A stretch of DNA of 22,668 bases, from the IMG/VR virus record IMGVR_UViG_3300032267_000771, positions 1 to 22,668 of that record. One strand, given 5' to 3'. Origin of the DNA: a virus. Positions within the stretch are counted from its first letter, which is position 1. Each line of letters opens with the position of its first letter. Shown piece by piece: positions 8,275 to 14,451 of the stretch. A program made the translations under genes and the position numbers. The notes beneath the pieces were generated by a model. The model saw nothing but the letters and a program-made list of their open reading frames with translations. It ran no database searches and was not told the origin of the DNA.

Positions 8275-8474
8275 AGCCAGAACCGAAAACAAAACTTGCA
8301 TTGGCCATGATGAGCGCAGAAGTGCGCGAAGTTATCCGAGTCAAAGAATTGGCAGACGCTTGCAAGGTTTCCCGCGTTCACTTGTCATACGTTATGCACG
8401 GACATCGTGAGTCGCCCGAATTGCTGGAGCGAGCCATGAGGGTTGTGGTAGATAGGTGCAAAGGCAAAACGTAA
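8271..8474 (+). CDS. Small helix-turn-helix protein (67 aa)
   Basis: The 67-residue product starts at an ATGA overlap with the preceding gene. Residues about 24-47 (VKELADACKVSRVHLSYVMH) have the spacing of a Cro/XRE-type helix-turn-helix: a helix, a turn around CKVS, then a recognition helix. A further helix SPELLERAMRVVVDRC follows. It is therefore likely a DNA-binding regulator. A perfect 13-base inverted repeat spans its stop codon and could be its operator. A regulator inside a late structural operon is unusual. It shares general features with the truncated helix-turn-helix gene at the left edge but is not obviously its duplicate. Confidence 0.65.
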   Translation: MKPEPKTKLALAMMSAEVREVIRVKELADACKVSRVHLSYVMHGHRESPELLERAMRVVVDRCKGKT

Positions 8475-8482
8475 CGGTTACG
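8470..8482. promoter_or_regulatory. Perfect inverted repeat, possible operator
   Basis: The sequence CGTAACGGTTACG is a perfect 6-base inverted repeat around a single central G. It spans the stop codon of the helix-turn-helix gene and lies about 45 bases before the protease/scaffold gene. Odd-length dyads of this size are common operators for small dimeric helix-turn-helix proteins. It is too short, and lacks a following T-run, to be a rho-independent terminator. The link to the adjacent regulator is inference. Confidence 0.35.
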
Positions 8483-8526
8483 AGTCGCGGTTAGACATTA
8501 AAAGCATAGGGCGCTAAATCGCGTCC

Positions 8527-9561
8527 GTGCCAAAGGTCGCCGCATTACAAGCTTCGCTTAAATCTACCGCCAAAGTAGAAGGCGATACGATTTTCGGTTG
8601 CCAGCTTGCGCGCCTCGGAAAGCTTGCGCGGTTTGCAAATCCTGAGACGGGAAAGACAGAGGAGCTTCTTTGCACGCCAAAGCTCGTAGATTCGTTGCTG
8701 GCGCTTTGCAGCGAGGACAATCGTTTGTCCGCTCATTGGACGCATAAATGGATCGATGGAAACGAGGGCATTGATTCTCGCGTTGCGACGTGGCGCAACT
8801 TCCGAAAAGACGAGGGCGGAAATCTCGTTGCGGACGCTTTCCTTTGGCCGACTCCTCACAAAGAGGCGATTCTTCACGCCGCATTGAATGACCCAACGGG
8901 CATCATGGTGAGCATGGTTTTCAATTACGAAGGCGGGCGCGACGATGCTAAAGCAACTGGCGTTATGGCAGGCGACTTTGTAGGCAAGGGCGCAATGACT
9001 ACCGCCCTTCTTGCGGCACTTTCAGCAGTAACCGATTCAAACCCTAACCAAAAAACAAATATGACCGTTGAAGAACTTGTGACGATGCTGGCAGACCCTG
9101 CCGTAAAAACCGCGCTTAAATCCATGATTGATTCCCACGCTGAGCCGGACGGCGACGAGGCTGTTATGGAAGACACTGAATCCGCCGCAGTCATGGAAAA
9201 AGACGCGGGCGTTACCGATGCTGACAAGAGCGAAGCCGACAAAGACAAGCCCGCAGTGCTTCGCGCCGCACTTAATTCGATTCGCGCACTGAAGCGCCAG
9301 CTTGGCGAGAATCAGGATGCCGTGAGCGAGAAAGCCGCAGTGCTTGCCGAGGCTAAGTTTACCAAGGCAATCGGCACTGGCAAATTCAAGTTTGCAGCGC
9401 CGGCTGAAACTACGGTCCTTCCGTTTGTTGCCGTGCTGAAAAAGCATCTCGATACCGGAGCAAAGCGCCCGATTGCTATCCTTCGCGCCAAGGCTGACGC
9501 CAAGTCCGCAGATTACAATGCATGGGAAGCCGCAGGCCGCCCTATGCCCGCAGCCGTCTAA
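8527..9561 (+). CDS. Putative prohead protease with C-terminal scaffold domain
   Basis: A GTG at 8527 opens a 344-residue frame after a 52-base gap. Residues about 15-165 resemble phage maturation proteases: H70 and H73 (LSAHWTHKW), a GIDSRV stretch followed by VADAFLW, then S129 in GIMVSMVFNY as candidate nucleophile, and a trailing GDFVGKGA like the conserved end of such domains. These enzymes cleave scaffold and capsid proteins during head maturation. From about residue 179 the protein becomes acidic and helical (DGDEAVMEDTES, a Lys/Asp-rich stretch, then ALKRQLGENQDAV), the character of an internal scaffold. The order before decoration and capsid genes matches lambda C/Nu3. An internal start probably makes the scaffold alone. 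The catalytic assignment is by pattern only. Confidence 0.58.
   Translation: MPKVAALQASLKSTAKVEGDTIFGCQLARLGKLARFANPETGKTEELLCTPKLVDSLLALCSEDNRLSAHWTHKWIDGNEGIDSRVATWRNFRKDEGGNLVADAFLWPTPHKEAILHAALNDPTGIMVSMVFNYEGGRDDAKATGVMAGDFVGKGAMTTALLAALSAVTDSNPNQKTNMTVEELVTMLADPAVKTALKSMIDSHAEPDGDEAVMEDTESAAVMEKDAGVTDADKSEADKDKPAVLRAALNSIRALKRQLGENQDAVSEKAAVLAEAKFTKAIGTGKFKFAAPAETTVLPFVAVLKKHLDTGAKRPIAILRAKADAKSADYNAWEAAGRPMPAAV
9045..9060 (+). promoter_or_regulatory. TAACCA leader before the internal scaffold start
   Basis: TAACCA begins 16 bases before the internal ATG at 9061, followed by an unbroken A/C-rich spacer (AAAAACAAAT). It lies inside coding sequence for a short polar linker, so the match to the leaders of the neighbouring capsid genes is not explained by intergenic composition. 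Confidence 0.4.
9061..9561 (+). CDS. Probable nested scaffold protein from an internal start (166 aa)
   Basis: Methionine 179 of the protease/scaffold frame is preceded by TAACCA 16 bases upstream and an A-rich spacer. The same leader occurs before the decoration, capsid and second decoration genes. The residues just before it (SNPNQKTN) look like a linker, and the residues after it (MTVEELVTMLADP) begin a clean helical acidic domain. Expression from here would give a 166-residue scaffold without the protease, as lambda Nu3 is made from within gene C. This is an inference from the leader match and domain boundary. Confidence 0.45.
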   Translation: MTVEELVTMLADPAVKTALKSMIDSHAEPDGDEAVMEDTESAAVMEKDAGVTDADKSEADKDKPAVLRAALNSIRALKRQLGENQDAVSEKAAVLAEAKFTKAIGTGKFKFAAPAETTVLPFVAVLKKHLDTGAKRPIAILRAKADAKSADYNAWEAAGRPMPAAV

Positions 9562-9565
9562 CTCA

Positions 9566-9580
9566 TAACCAAACACTCAC
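9566..9580 (+). promoter_or_regulatory. TAACCA leader before decoration protein 1
   Basis: The bases TAACCAAACACTCAC directly precede the ATG at 9581. TAACCA starts 15 bases upstream of ATG. There is no purine-rich Shine-Dalgarno sequence. The element recurs at the same distance before the capsid gene and decoration protein 2. Confidence 0.5.
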
Positions 9581-9964
9581 ATGGCTACTCAAACCACATA
9601 CAACATCGGCAGCGCGCTTCGTAGCGTGAACTGCGACACGACTGCAATTGCAAGCTCCGGCCTGCGACTTGTGGTTGGTTCTACCGGACTAGTCTCGCTT
9701 GCCCCCATCGGACAGCGCGGCGTGTTCATTTCTCTTGAATCCATCGAAGCATCCAAGCCGGGTGCGGCTGCCGCGTATTTCAGCGGTGGCCAAGTTCCCG
9801 CAATCGGAACCGGCGCGACAAACATTGGAGATACCGCATATTCCGCAGCTAGCGGCCAGTTTGCCAACACCTCCGGCGCTAATGCGCTCATCGTTGGCGA
9901 ATGGGTTCAGGCTTGCCCCGGCGCCGGCCAGCTCGGCGCTGTTGAGCTTCTCGCTTCACTCTAA
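9581..9964 (+). CDS. Head decoration (cement) protein 1, DUF2190-like
   Basis: The 127-residue product lies just before the major capsid gene, the position of lambda D. It is rich in Gly, Ala, Ser and beta-forming residues. Its C-terminal half has a pattern typical of small phage cement proteins: GDTAYSAASGQFANTSG followed by NALIVGEWVQACPGAGQ and a final V-E-L strand. Such proteins bind the outside of the expanded capsid and stabilise it against internal DNA pressure. No signal peptide or transmembrane segment is seen. A TAACCA leader precedes it, consistent with strong expression. A second protein of similar style is encoded downstream of the capsid. Confidence 0.65.
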   Translation: MATQTTYNIGSALRSVNCDTTAIASSGLRLVVGSTGLVSLAPIGQRGVFISLESIEASKPGAAAAYFSGGQVPAIGTGATNIGDTAYSAASGQFANTSGANALIVGEWVQACPGAGQLGAVELLASL

Positions 9965-9983
9965 CCAATAACCATACACTAAC
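9962..9983 (+). promoter_or_regulatory. Doubled TAACCA leader before the major capsid gene
   Basis: Two copies occur, TAACCAA at 9962 and TAACCAT at 9969, ending in ACACTAAC just before the ATG at 9984. The second copy begins exactly 15 bases before ATG, as in the neighbouring leaders. The first copy overlaps the stop codon of the decoration gene. No Shine-Dalgarno sequence is present. Confidence 0.5.
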
Positions 9984-11060
9984 ATGCCTGTTTTTACTCC
10001 CACAGTCGCAACCGGACCCCGCGAGGAATTGGCGCAAGCCATCGTCGAGGGCGAAGGCGCAGTATCAAATCTCATCGGCGACAAGCTGATGCCCGACCTT
10101 CCGCTGACTAAGCGGACGGCGCATCTTCCCAAGCTCACGCTTCAGGGCGTCGAAGCCATGCGGACGCTCACGGATCAGAAGTTCCTTCGCGCTCCCGGCA
10201 CTCGCTACGAGCGCATCACGGCGCAGGTTAACGACTTCACGTTCAGCACAAACCTGATTGGTCAGGAAATCGTCATTCCAAATGAAACCAAGATGGAATG
10301 GGATGAGTATCTTGACCTCGTGGCGTTCTTCTCCGCGCAGTTCGGCACTCAGATTTCCGGTCTGACTAAGGAACTGCTCAAGGCCAACGTCCTGTTCAAT
10401 CCGGCATACACCTATCGTGGCACCGCAATCGCCGCCTCTGCCGCTTACACGGTCGCCAATCGTGACGCAGCCTTCCCCGGCTCCGGCATGAATCCGATTC
10501 AGGACATCATCGGCGCGGCTCGTTACATCAAGAGCCTTGGCGAGCTTCCCGATTCCGCTTGGATGAGCGGTCAGGTTTGGGAGCGCGTCCGCACCTGCCA
10601 GAGCACGCTTCAGTTCATCAAGGGTCTTTACGGCCCGGTGGCAGAAGTCAACGAGTCAAACTTCACGGCGGCGCTTGCTGCTCAGTGCGGCGTCAAAAAC
10701 CTCTACATCGGCGATTGCTACATCAACATTGCCGCTAGCGGTCAGGTGCCTAGCCTCACGCCGGTTTGGAGCACGGCTTACATCGGCGTCGGTCGCGCTG
10801 GTATGTCCAAAGTTGCCAGCGAAACGGACGGAGTTGGCGTGCCGACCATTTCCGGCCTTGGTGTCACCCCGTTCTGGACTGGCTTTGAAAACGGCGGTAA
10901 GCCCGTTGTTGAAGGCCCGCTCTACATGGAAGGCGGAAACTACGTCGAGACGTATCCGTCGCTGGAAATCAACTCGCTTGTCGTTCGTGTGGGCATGAGC
11001 CAAAACCCGACGATCACGAACAACCGCGCATTCGTTCTTATTGCTACCAGCTACAGCTAG
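9984..11060 (+). CDS. Major capsid protein (lambda gpE-like)
   Basis: The 358-residue product is close in length to lambda gpE (341) and follows the decoration gene as in lambda. It opens with MPVFTPTVATGPREELAQAI and has the features of the gpE-type capsid family: an N-terminal arm, LIGDKLMPDLPLTKRTAHLP, an early loop with RAPGTRYERI, a long helix (DEYLDLVAFFSAQFG), DIIGAARYIKSLGELPDSAW, the segment KNLYIGDCYIN and a C-terminal strand near YPSLEINSLVVRVG. HK97-fold capsid proteins assemble the icosahedral shell. No obvious cleavable N-terminal scaffold domain is present, which fits a separate scaffold. The doubled TAACCA leader suggests high expression. The stop is followed four bases later by the next gene. 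Confidence 0.85.
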   Translation: MPVFTPTVATGPREELAQAIVEGEGAVSNLIGDKLMPDLPLTKRTAHLPKLTLQGVEAMRTLTDQKFLRAPGTRYERITAQVNDFTFSTNLIGQEIVIPNETKMEWDEYLDLVAFFSAQFGTQISGLTKELLKANVLFNPAYTYRGTAIAASAAYTVANRDAAFPGSGMNPIQDIIGAARYIKSLGELPDSAWMSGQVWERVRTCQSTLQFIKGLYGPVAEVNESNFTAALAAQCGVKNLYIGDCYINIAASGQVPSLTPVWSTAYIGVGRAGMSKVASETDGVGVPTISGLGVTPFWTGFENGGKPVVEGPLYMEGGNYVETYPSLEINSLVVRVGMSQNPTITNNRAFVLIATSYS

Positions 11061-11064
11061 ACTT

Positions 11065-11301
11065 ATGGCAATTGAGTTTCCAGATGCGGACATTGCGGAA
11101 ACGCAGGCGGATGCGCTTACGTTGTTTCCAACGGATGACAAGTTTGCCGATGTGCCTTACAAGCACATTGAAACCGGACGGCTGTTCTTCTTGGCCGTCA
11201 CGGAACCGAACATCTACGGACGCACTCACTTCCTGAAAAACAAAAAGGAAGTTTGGGAAGGCACCGTGAAAGCATTCCGCGAGACGTTTGAGAAGGTCTA
11301 G
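11065..11301 (+). CDS. Hypothetical protein downstream of the capsid gene (78 aa)
   Basis: The ATG at 11065, four bases after the capsid stop, gives 78 residues beginning MAIEFPDADIAETQ. The N-terminal half is acidic. The C-terminal half has ETGRLFFLAVTEPNIYGRTH and then WEGTVKAFRETFEKV, a short beta-hairpin plus helix pattern. I do not recognise the family. Lambda has the packaging accessory gene FI here, but no convincing similarity is visible, so only the position is shared. The following homing endonuclease gene starts three bases after its stop. Confidence 0.7.
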   Translation: MAIEFPDADIAETQADALTLFPTDDKFADVPYKHIETGRLFFLAVTEPNIYGRTHFLKNKKEVWEGTVKAFRETFEKV

Positions 11302-11304
11302 CTC

Positions 11305-11955
11305 ATGAGCAAATCCGTTTTCATCTATTGCCTGACAGACCCGGTCTCCAGAGAGATCAGATATGTCGGAAAAGCAAAAGATGCCAAACGCCGCTTTGAG
11401 CAGCACCTTTCAAGCAAAAAAATCGGACACAAAGAAAGCTGGATTCGTGGATTAAAACTACAAGGACTCCGCCCAGAAATGGATATTCTTGAAGAAGTCC
11501 ACGAGTCCAAATGGGAAGAAAGTGAGCGCTGGTGGATTAGTTATCTTCGATTTATTGGATGTAGATTGATTAACATTGATTTTGGCGGAAGCGGAGCACA
11601 TAAGGTTTCCGATTCAATGCGAGAGAAATGCCGATTGATTCATCTCGGAAAGAAGAGAACGCCAGAGTCGCGTGAGAAAATGAGACTCGCGCAGTTAGGA
11701 AAAAAGCGTTCTCTGGAATCTATAGAGAAACGCAGAATGGCAGTTATTGGAAAACGGAAAGGTATTCCAATGCATCCAAATGCGCTTGCCGCATTAGTTA
11801 AATTCCATACTGGAAGAAAACAATCGCCCGAACAAGTCGCAAAAAGAGCCGCGAGCCTTTCTGGAAAAAAGCGCACTGGAGAAACATTGGAAAAGATGCG
11901 CAAACTTTGTGCAATAATGCGTGAGCGTAAGGCCGCAAAAGCAATACTAGCATGA
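11305..11955 (+). CDS. Free-standing GIY-YIG homing endonuclease with NUMOD3 repeats
   Basis: The 216-residue product has an N-terminal GIY-YIG nuclease domain (about 1-98): IYCL at 7-10, YVG at 20-22, the catalytic Arg in KRRFEQH (R29 or R30), a likely catalytic Glu in ESERWWI (E74) and the LIN element with N90. Residues 110-205 contain four NUMOD3-like DNA-binding repeats: GKKRTPESREKMR, GKKRSLESIEKRR, GRKQSPEQVAKRA and GKKRTGETLEKMR. Such enzymes cut a specific site and spread by copying themselves into it. The gene is A-richer than its neighbours and uses eight AGA arginine codons, which are rare in adjacent structural genes, a sign of recent transfer. It also has an SD-like GAAGG upstream, unlike most genes here. 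No intron is evident. The stop overlaps the next start as ATGA. Confidence 0.9.
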   Translation: MSKSVFIYCLTDPVSREIRYVGKAKDAKRRFEQHLSSKKIGHKESWIRGLKLQGLRPEMDILEEVHESKWEESERWWISYLRFIGCRLINIDFGGSGAHKVSDSMREKCRLIHLGKKRTPESREKMRLAQLGKKRSLESIEKRRMAVIGKRKGIPMHPNALAALVKFHTGRKQSPEQVAKRAASLSGKKRTGETLEKMRKLCAIMRERKAAKAILA

Positions 11956-12614
11956 GCAAAGAAAAAATTTATATCCCATTTTTAGATAATGGCTCAAAAT
12001 CAGTGACGGCGCACAATCATTTTTCAATGGTGTTCGCCGCGCTGACTGCGCTTAAGGGGCGCGACGTTGCACTTGCTAGTTTCTCGCATCCTTGCCCGGC
12101 AGCAACGGGGAATTACGCAACCCACCATTTCCTTGAGAGCAACTGTGACCGCATGGTTATCGTGGACTTGGATATTCAGTTCACGCCAAAGCAGCTTGAA
12201 ATGCTTTTGAGTCATGAGGTGCCGATTGTTGCGGGCGTTTATCCCAAGAAACAGCCGGGACTAACGCTTAACTTGCAAGTCCTAAATAAGAACCACTTTG
12301 CGGTTGATGACGCAGAAATCCAAGCCAATCCGCTAGTTGAGGTCGAATGGGTAGCGCGTGGTTTTATGACCATTCATCGCTCAGTATTTGAGGCGATGGA
12401 GCATGAATCTCCAATTGTGGACATGGACGGCAGCATCGTCCGCGAATACTGGCGCACGCTTCCCGGTGGACATAGCGAAGACAAAGAGTTTTGCCAGCAT
12501 TGGCGCAAGCTTGGCGGCAAGATTCTTGTAGATCAGCGGCTTTGTGTTCAGCACGAAGGCAGCATCCTTTTTCCAATTCCCGGCACCTACGGGGACAAAT
12601 CAAAAGCAGCATAA
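11952..12614 (+). CDS. Glycosyltransferase-like protein 3 (GT-A type)
   Basis: The 220-residue product starts at an ATGA overlap with the homing endonuclease. It has the layout of a phage GT-A glycosyltransferase: an early strand (KIYIPFLDNGSKS), a helix, then a hydrophobic strand ending in a clear DxD motif (VIVDLDIQF, D72 and D74). PKQLEMLLSHEVPIVAGVYP follows, a pattern often seen in such enzymes. WVARGFMTIHRSVFEAM and GHSEDKEFCQHWRKLGGKI, with a late VQH, fit the acceptor and second metal-ligand region. It would transfer a sugar from a nucleotide donor; the acceptor is unknown. It lies between the capsid and decoration protein 2 genes, which makes virion glycosylation a natural hypothesis. 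It may have arrived together with the adjacent homing endonuclease. Confidence 0.75.
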   Translation: MSKEKIYIPFLDNGSKSVTAHNHFSMVFAALTALKGRDVALASFSHPCPAATGNYATHHFLESNCDRMVIVDLDIQFTPKQLEMLLSHEVPIVAGVYPKKQPGLTLNLQVLNKNHFAVDDAEIQANPLVEVEWVARGFMTIHRSVFEAMEHESPIVDMDGSIVREYWRTLPGGHSEDKEFCQHWRKLGGKILVDQRLCVQHEGSILFPIPGTYGDKSKAA

Positions 12615-12626
12615 CCAACAATTCAC
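12612..12626 (+). promoter_or_regulatory. TAACCA leader before decoration protein 2
   Basis: TAACCAACAATTCAC directly precedes the ATG at 12627, with TAACCA starting 15 bases upstream of ATG and overlapping the stop codon of the glycosyltransferase gene. Its spacing matches that before the capsid and first decoration genes. Confidence 0.5.
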
Positions 12627-13034
12627 ATGGCAGACAAATCCATTACCGCCGCAAACGTCCTTTCATCGCTTACGTCCTTTAACGTCAAGATTGCCGCCGC
12701 GCCCATTACGCGAGGGCAGGCGATTTACTTGCTTGCCGCTGGCACGGTTGGCCTTGCCGACAGCAATGGCGTTGCTCCGTCTAATACTGTAGAAGGCATT
12801 GCGCTTGCGGATTGCGGAACCGCACAGCCTTGCATTTACCAAAGCCTTGACGCTAATTTTACTCCCGGTTTCACGGACACGGCGGGAAATACGGTTTATT
12901 TGAGCAACACCAGCGGAGGCATTACCACGACCTACGCGGACATTGCCAGCGGCTCAACCGTAATTGTTTTGGGTGGAATGCTCACCAGCACGACCATGAA
13001 GCTGGCTCCGCAAACTTACGGCACGAAGCCCTAA
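12627..13034 (+). CDS. Second decoration/cement-type protein (DUF2190-like)
   Basis: The 135-residue product is rich in Ala, Thr, Gly and short strands. It has the run AAPITRGQAIYLLAAGTVGL followed by NTVEGIALADC and then FTDTAGNTVYLSNTSGG, a pattern shared with small phage capsid cement proteins of the DUF2190 kind. An Ile-Val-rich strand (STVIVLGGM) follows near the end. It probably binds the capsid surface or the vertices. The capsid-type leader suggests abundant synthesis. It is not a simple copy of the first decoration protein. It might instead be a head fibre base or a small tail component; the evidence is pattern and position. Confidence 0.5.
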   Translation: MADKSITAANVLSSLTSFNVKIAAAPITRGQAIYLLAAGTVGLADSNGVAPSNTVEGIALADCGTAQPCIYQSLDANFTPGFTDTAGNTVYLSNTSGGITTTYADIASGSTVIVLGGMLTSTTMKLAPQTYGTKP

Positions 13035-13037
13035 TGT

Positions 13038-13370
13038 ATGACGTTGGAAGCCTTAGCACTAAGCCGGGCAAACGAGACGCTTCTTGTCAAGTTTCCCGAC
13101 GCGCTTTGGTTTAACGGCGTAGAATATGGCTGCATTGCCCCGCCTGTTGAGTTGCTGAAAAAAATGCAGCTTAACATGTATGACGCGAATGCTATGGCTC
13201 AATTTCAGATGCGCGAGAGTGACCGCGCTACCGCTGGCATTAGCTCGCTTGCCCGCTCTGTGATTACCTACAAGCACCCGACGCTTGGCGAGTTTGCCTT
13301 CGAGGTGACGGATATGTTTACGGACAAAAACGACACGATGATTCGCCTTGTCTGCAATCTCAAACAATAA
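13038..13370 (+). CDS. Putative head-tail joining protein (lambda FII position)
   Basis: The 110-residue product begins MTLEALALSRANETLL and is close in size to lambda gpFII (117). It combines a beta-rich framework (FNGVEYGCIAPP, EFAFEVTDMFTDKND, MIRLVCNL) with a helical insertion (ELLKKMQLNMYDANAM). Small beta-barrel proteins of this kind cap the filled head and provide the tail docking face. It lies immediately before the Z-like gene, as FII does in lambda. The stop and next start overlap as TAATG. The assignment is mainly positional. Confidence 0.45.
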   Translation: MTLEALALSRANETLLVKFPDALWFNGVEYGCIAPPVELLKKMQLNMYDANAMAQFQMRESDRATAGISSLARSVITYKHPTLGEFAFEVTDMFTDKNDTMIRLVCNLKQ

Positions 13371-13960
13371 TGGCAACCGGCTTCCGAGTCTCAACCGATA
13401 ACATGCGAAAGAAGCTAGGCGCTATTCGCAAACAGGTTCGTGCCTTGGCATTCAAAGGCGAGGTTTCGGACTTTACGCGGCAGTCGCTTTCCCTTGCGTG
13501 CAAGACTACGCCGACTCGTGAGCTTGACGTTATTCGATATAACCAAATCGAGAAAAAGAACTCGCAATACGACCTCTGGCAGCAGCATGGCGGCACCGGC
13601 GTTACTCAGCGCGATTGGCTGGCGTCACGCGCACCAGCTCGCTTTCTTTATCAGCTTTCATGGGTGCAGGTGGCATACTCGGCAGGGCTGTCCTTTCCCG
13701 TATCTGCAAACGTCTTGGCAGCGACAACCCGCAATCCCGATGAACCGGAACCGCAGCGCGGATATGCACAATGGCGCGGCGGAAAATTCACGCTCTCTGT
13801 CGCCATTTACAACCCGTTTTTGGAGACGCCACAGCGGGAGTATAAGAACTTTATGGGCAGCGAAATCCTTGGAGCGGCAATGGAGAAAAAGCGCCCGCAG
13901 TTCATCAAGCGCGTTGAGCGCCAGCTAAAGCGAATCCTCTACGCTATCCAACACGCATGA
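13370..13960 (+). CDS. Putative tail completion / minor tail protein (lambda Z position)
   Basis: The 196-residue product overlaps the preceding stop (TAATG) and ends in an ATGA overlap with the next gene. Its length equals that of lambda gpZ (192) within a few residues. The N-terminal region is basic and helical (NMRKKLGAIRKQVRALAF), followed by LACKTTPTRELDVIRYN, a stretch similar in style to gpZ/HK97 gp10 proteins where small tail-completion proteins carry a TP-T-G element. The C-terminus is a basic helix (KRVERQLKRILYAI). These proteins act at the tail end that joins the head. No enzymatic motif is visible. Confidence 0.5.
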   Translation: MATGFRVSTDNMRKKLGAIRKQVRALAFKGEVSDFTRQSLSLACKTTPTRELDVIRYNQIEKKNSQYDLWQQHGGTGVTQRDWLASRAPARFLYQLSWVQVAYSAGLSFPVSANVLAATTRNPDEPEPQRGYAQWRGGKFTLSVAIYNPFLETPQREYKNFMGSEILGAAMEKKRPQFIKRVERQLKRILYAIQHA

Positions 13961-14445
13961 CGCTCTACGAACTACTCCAATACGAGCGGCACATTGAGGA
14001 CACGTTGATTGCAATGCTCGGCGCTGTGTGTGAAAACGTCTATCGTTCTCGCACGTCAAACACCGCGCAGACTCCGCGCCTAGAAGTCAAGGCGTTTTCA
14101 GGCGAAGTATTTCAGCGGCAACAGACGCCAATCGCTGCGGCTCCCGGTTGGATTTATTCCACGTTTGACGGGCGTATTGAAATCACAGCCAAGACGAATC
14201 GAACCTCGGCGCAAAAGACTGACGCGCATATTGAGCTAATCGGAAAGGTGCGCTCAATTCTACAGCAGTTTGCCGTTGTCGCATGGCAGAACGCGCAGAC
14301 TGCCTTGCTGCCCATCCTGCTAATTGACATCCGCGACGCTGGCACAGACGACGCCGTTGCCGACACCGACGACATTGACGCGACAACGCTTCGCTGCGGA
14401 ATCCTTTTCTCAATCAACCCGAACGCAATCCCATCCAACCTATAA
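13957..14445 (+). CDS. Putative tail terminator (lambda U position)
   Basis: The 162-residue product starts at an ATGA overlap with the Z-like gene. A short N-terminal helix (LLQYERHIEDTLIAML) precedes beta-rich segments (RLEVKAFSGEV, GRIEITAKTNRTS) and a long helix (DAHIELIGKVRSILQQFA), with a late strand ending in RCGILFSINPN. This alpha/beta layout and the order Z-U-V fit tail terminator proteins, which cap the growing tail tube and stop polymerisation at the tape-measure length. Lambda gpU is 131 residues. The Asp-rich loop (DAVADTDDIDA) is unusual but might bind a metal ion. The call rests on layout and position. Confidence 0.5.
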   Translation: MTLYELLQYERHIEDTLIAMLGAVCENVYRSRTSNTAQTPRLEVKAFSGEVFQRQQTPIAAAPGWIYSTFDGRIEITAKTNRTSAQKTDAHIELIGKVRSILQQFAVVAWQNAQTALLPILLIDIRDAGTDDAVADTDDIDATTLRCGILFSINPNAIPSNL

Positions 14446-14451
14446 AACACT
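14437..14451 (+). promoter_or_regulatory. AACC leader before the putative tail tube gene
   Basis: AACCTATAAAACACT precedes the ATG at 14452. AACC lies 15 bases upstream with an A/C-rich spacer, a partial match to the TAACCA leaders of the capsid genes. There is no Shine-Dalgarno sequence. Confidence 0.3.

Noticed and set aside
8475-8526. Promoter or terminator in the 52-base gap before the protease gene
   Set aside because: TTAGAC and TAAATC are poor matches with wrong spacing, and no hairpin with a T-run is present. Only the small dyad was kept.
9037-9576. Minus-strand open frame (179 codons)
   Set aside because: It is antisense to the scaffold part of a plus-strand gene and lacks any motif or plausible start context.
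11065-12614. Self-splicing intron housing the homing endonuclease
   Set aside because: The endonuclease is flanked by complete genes with normal stop and start codons. No split gene or intron-like RNA structure is visible.
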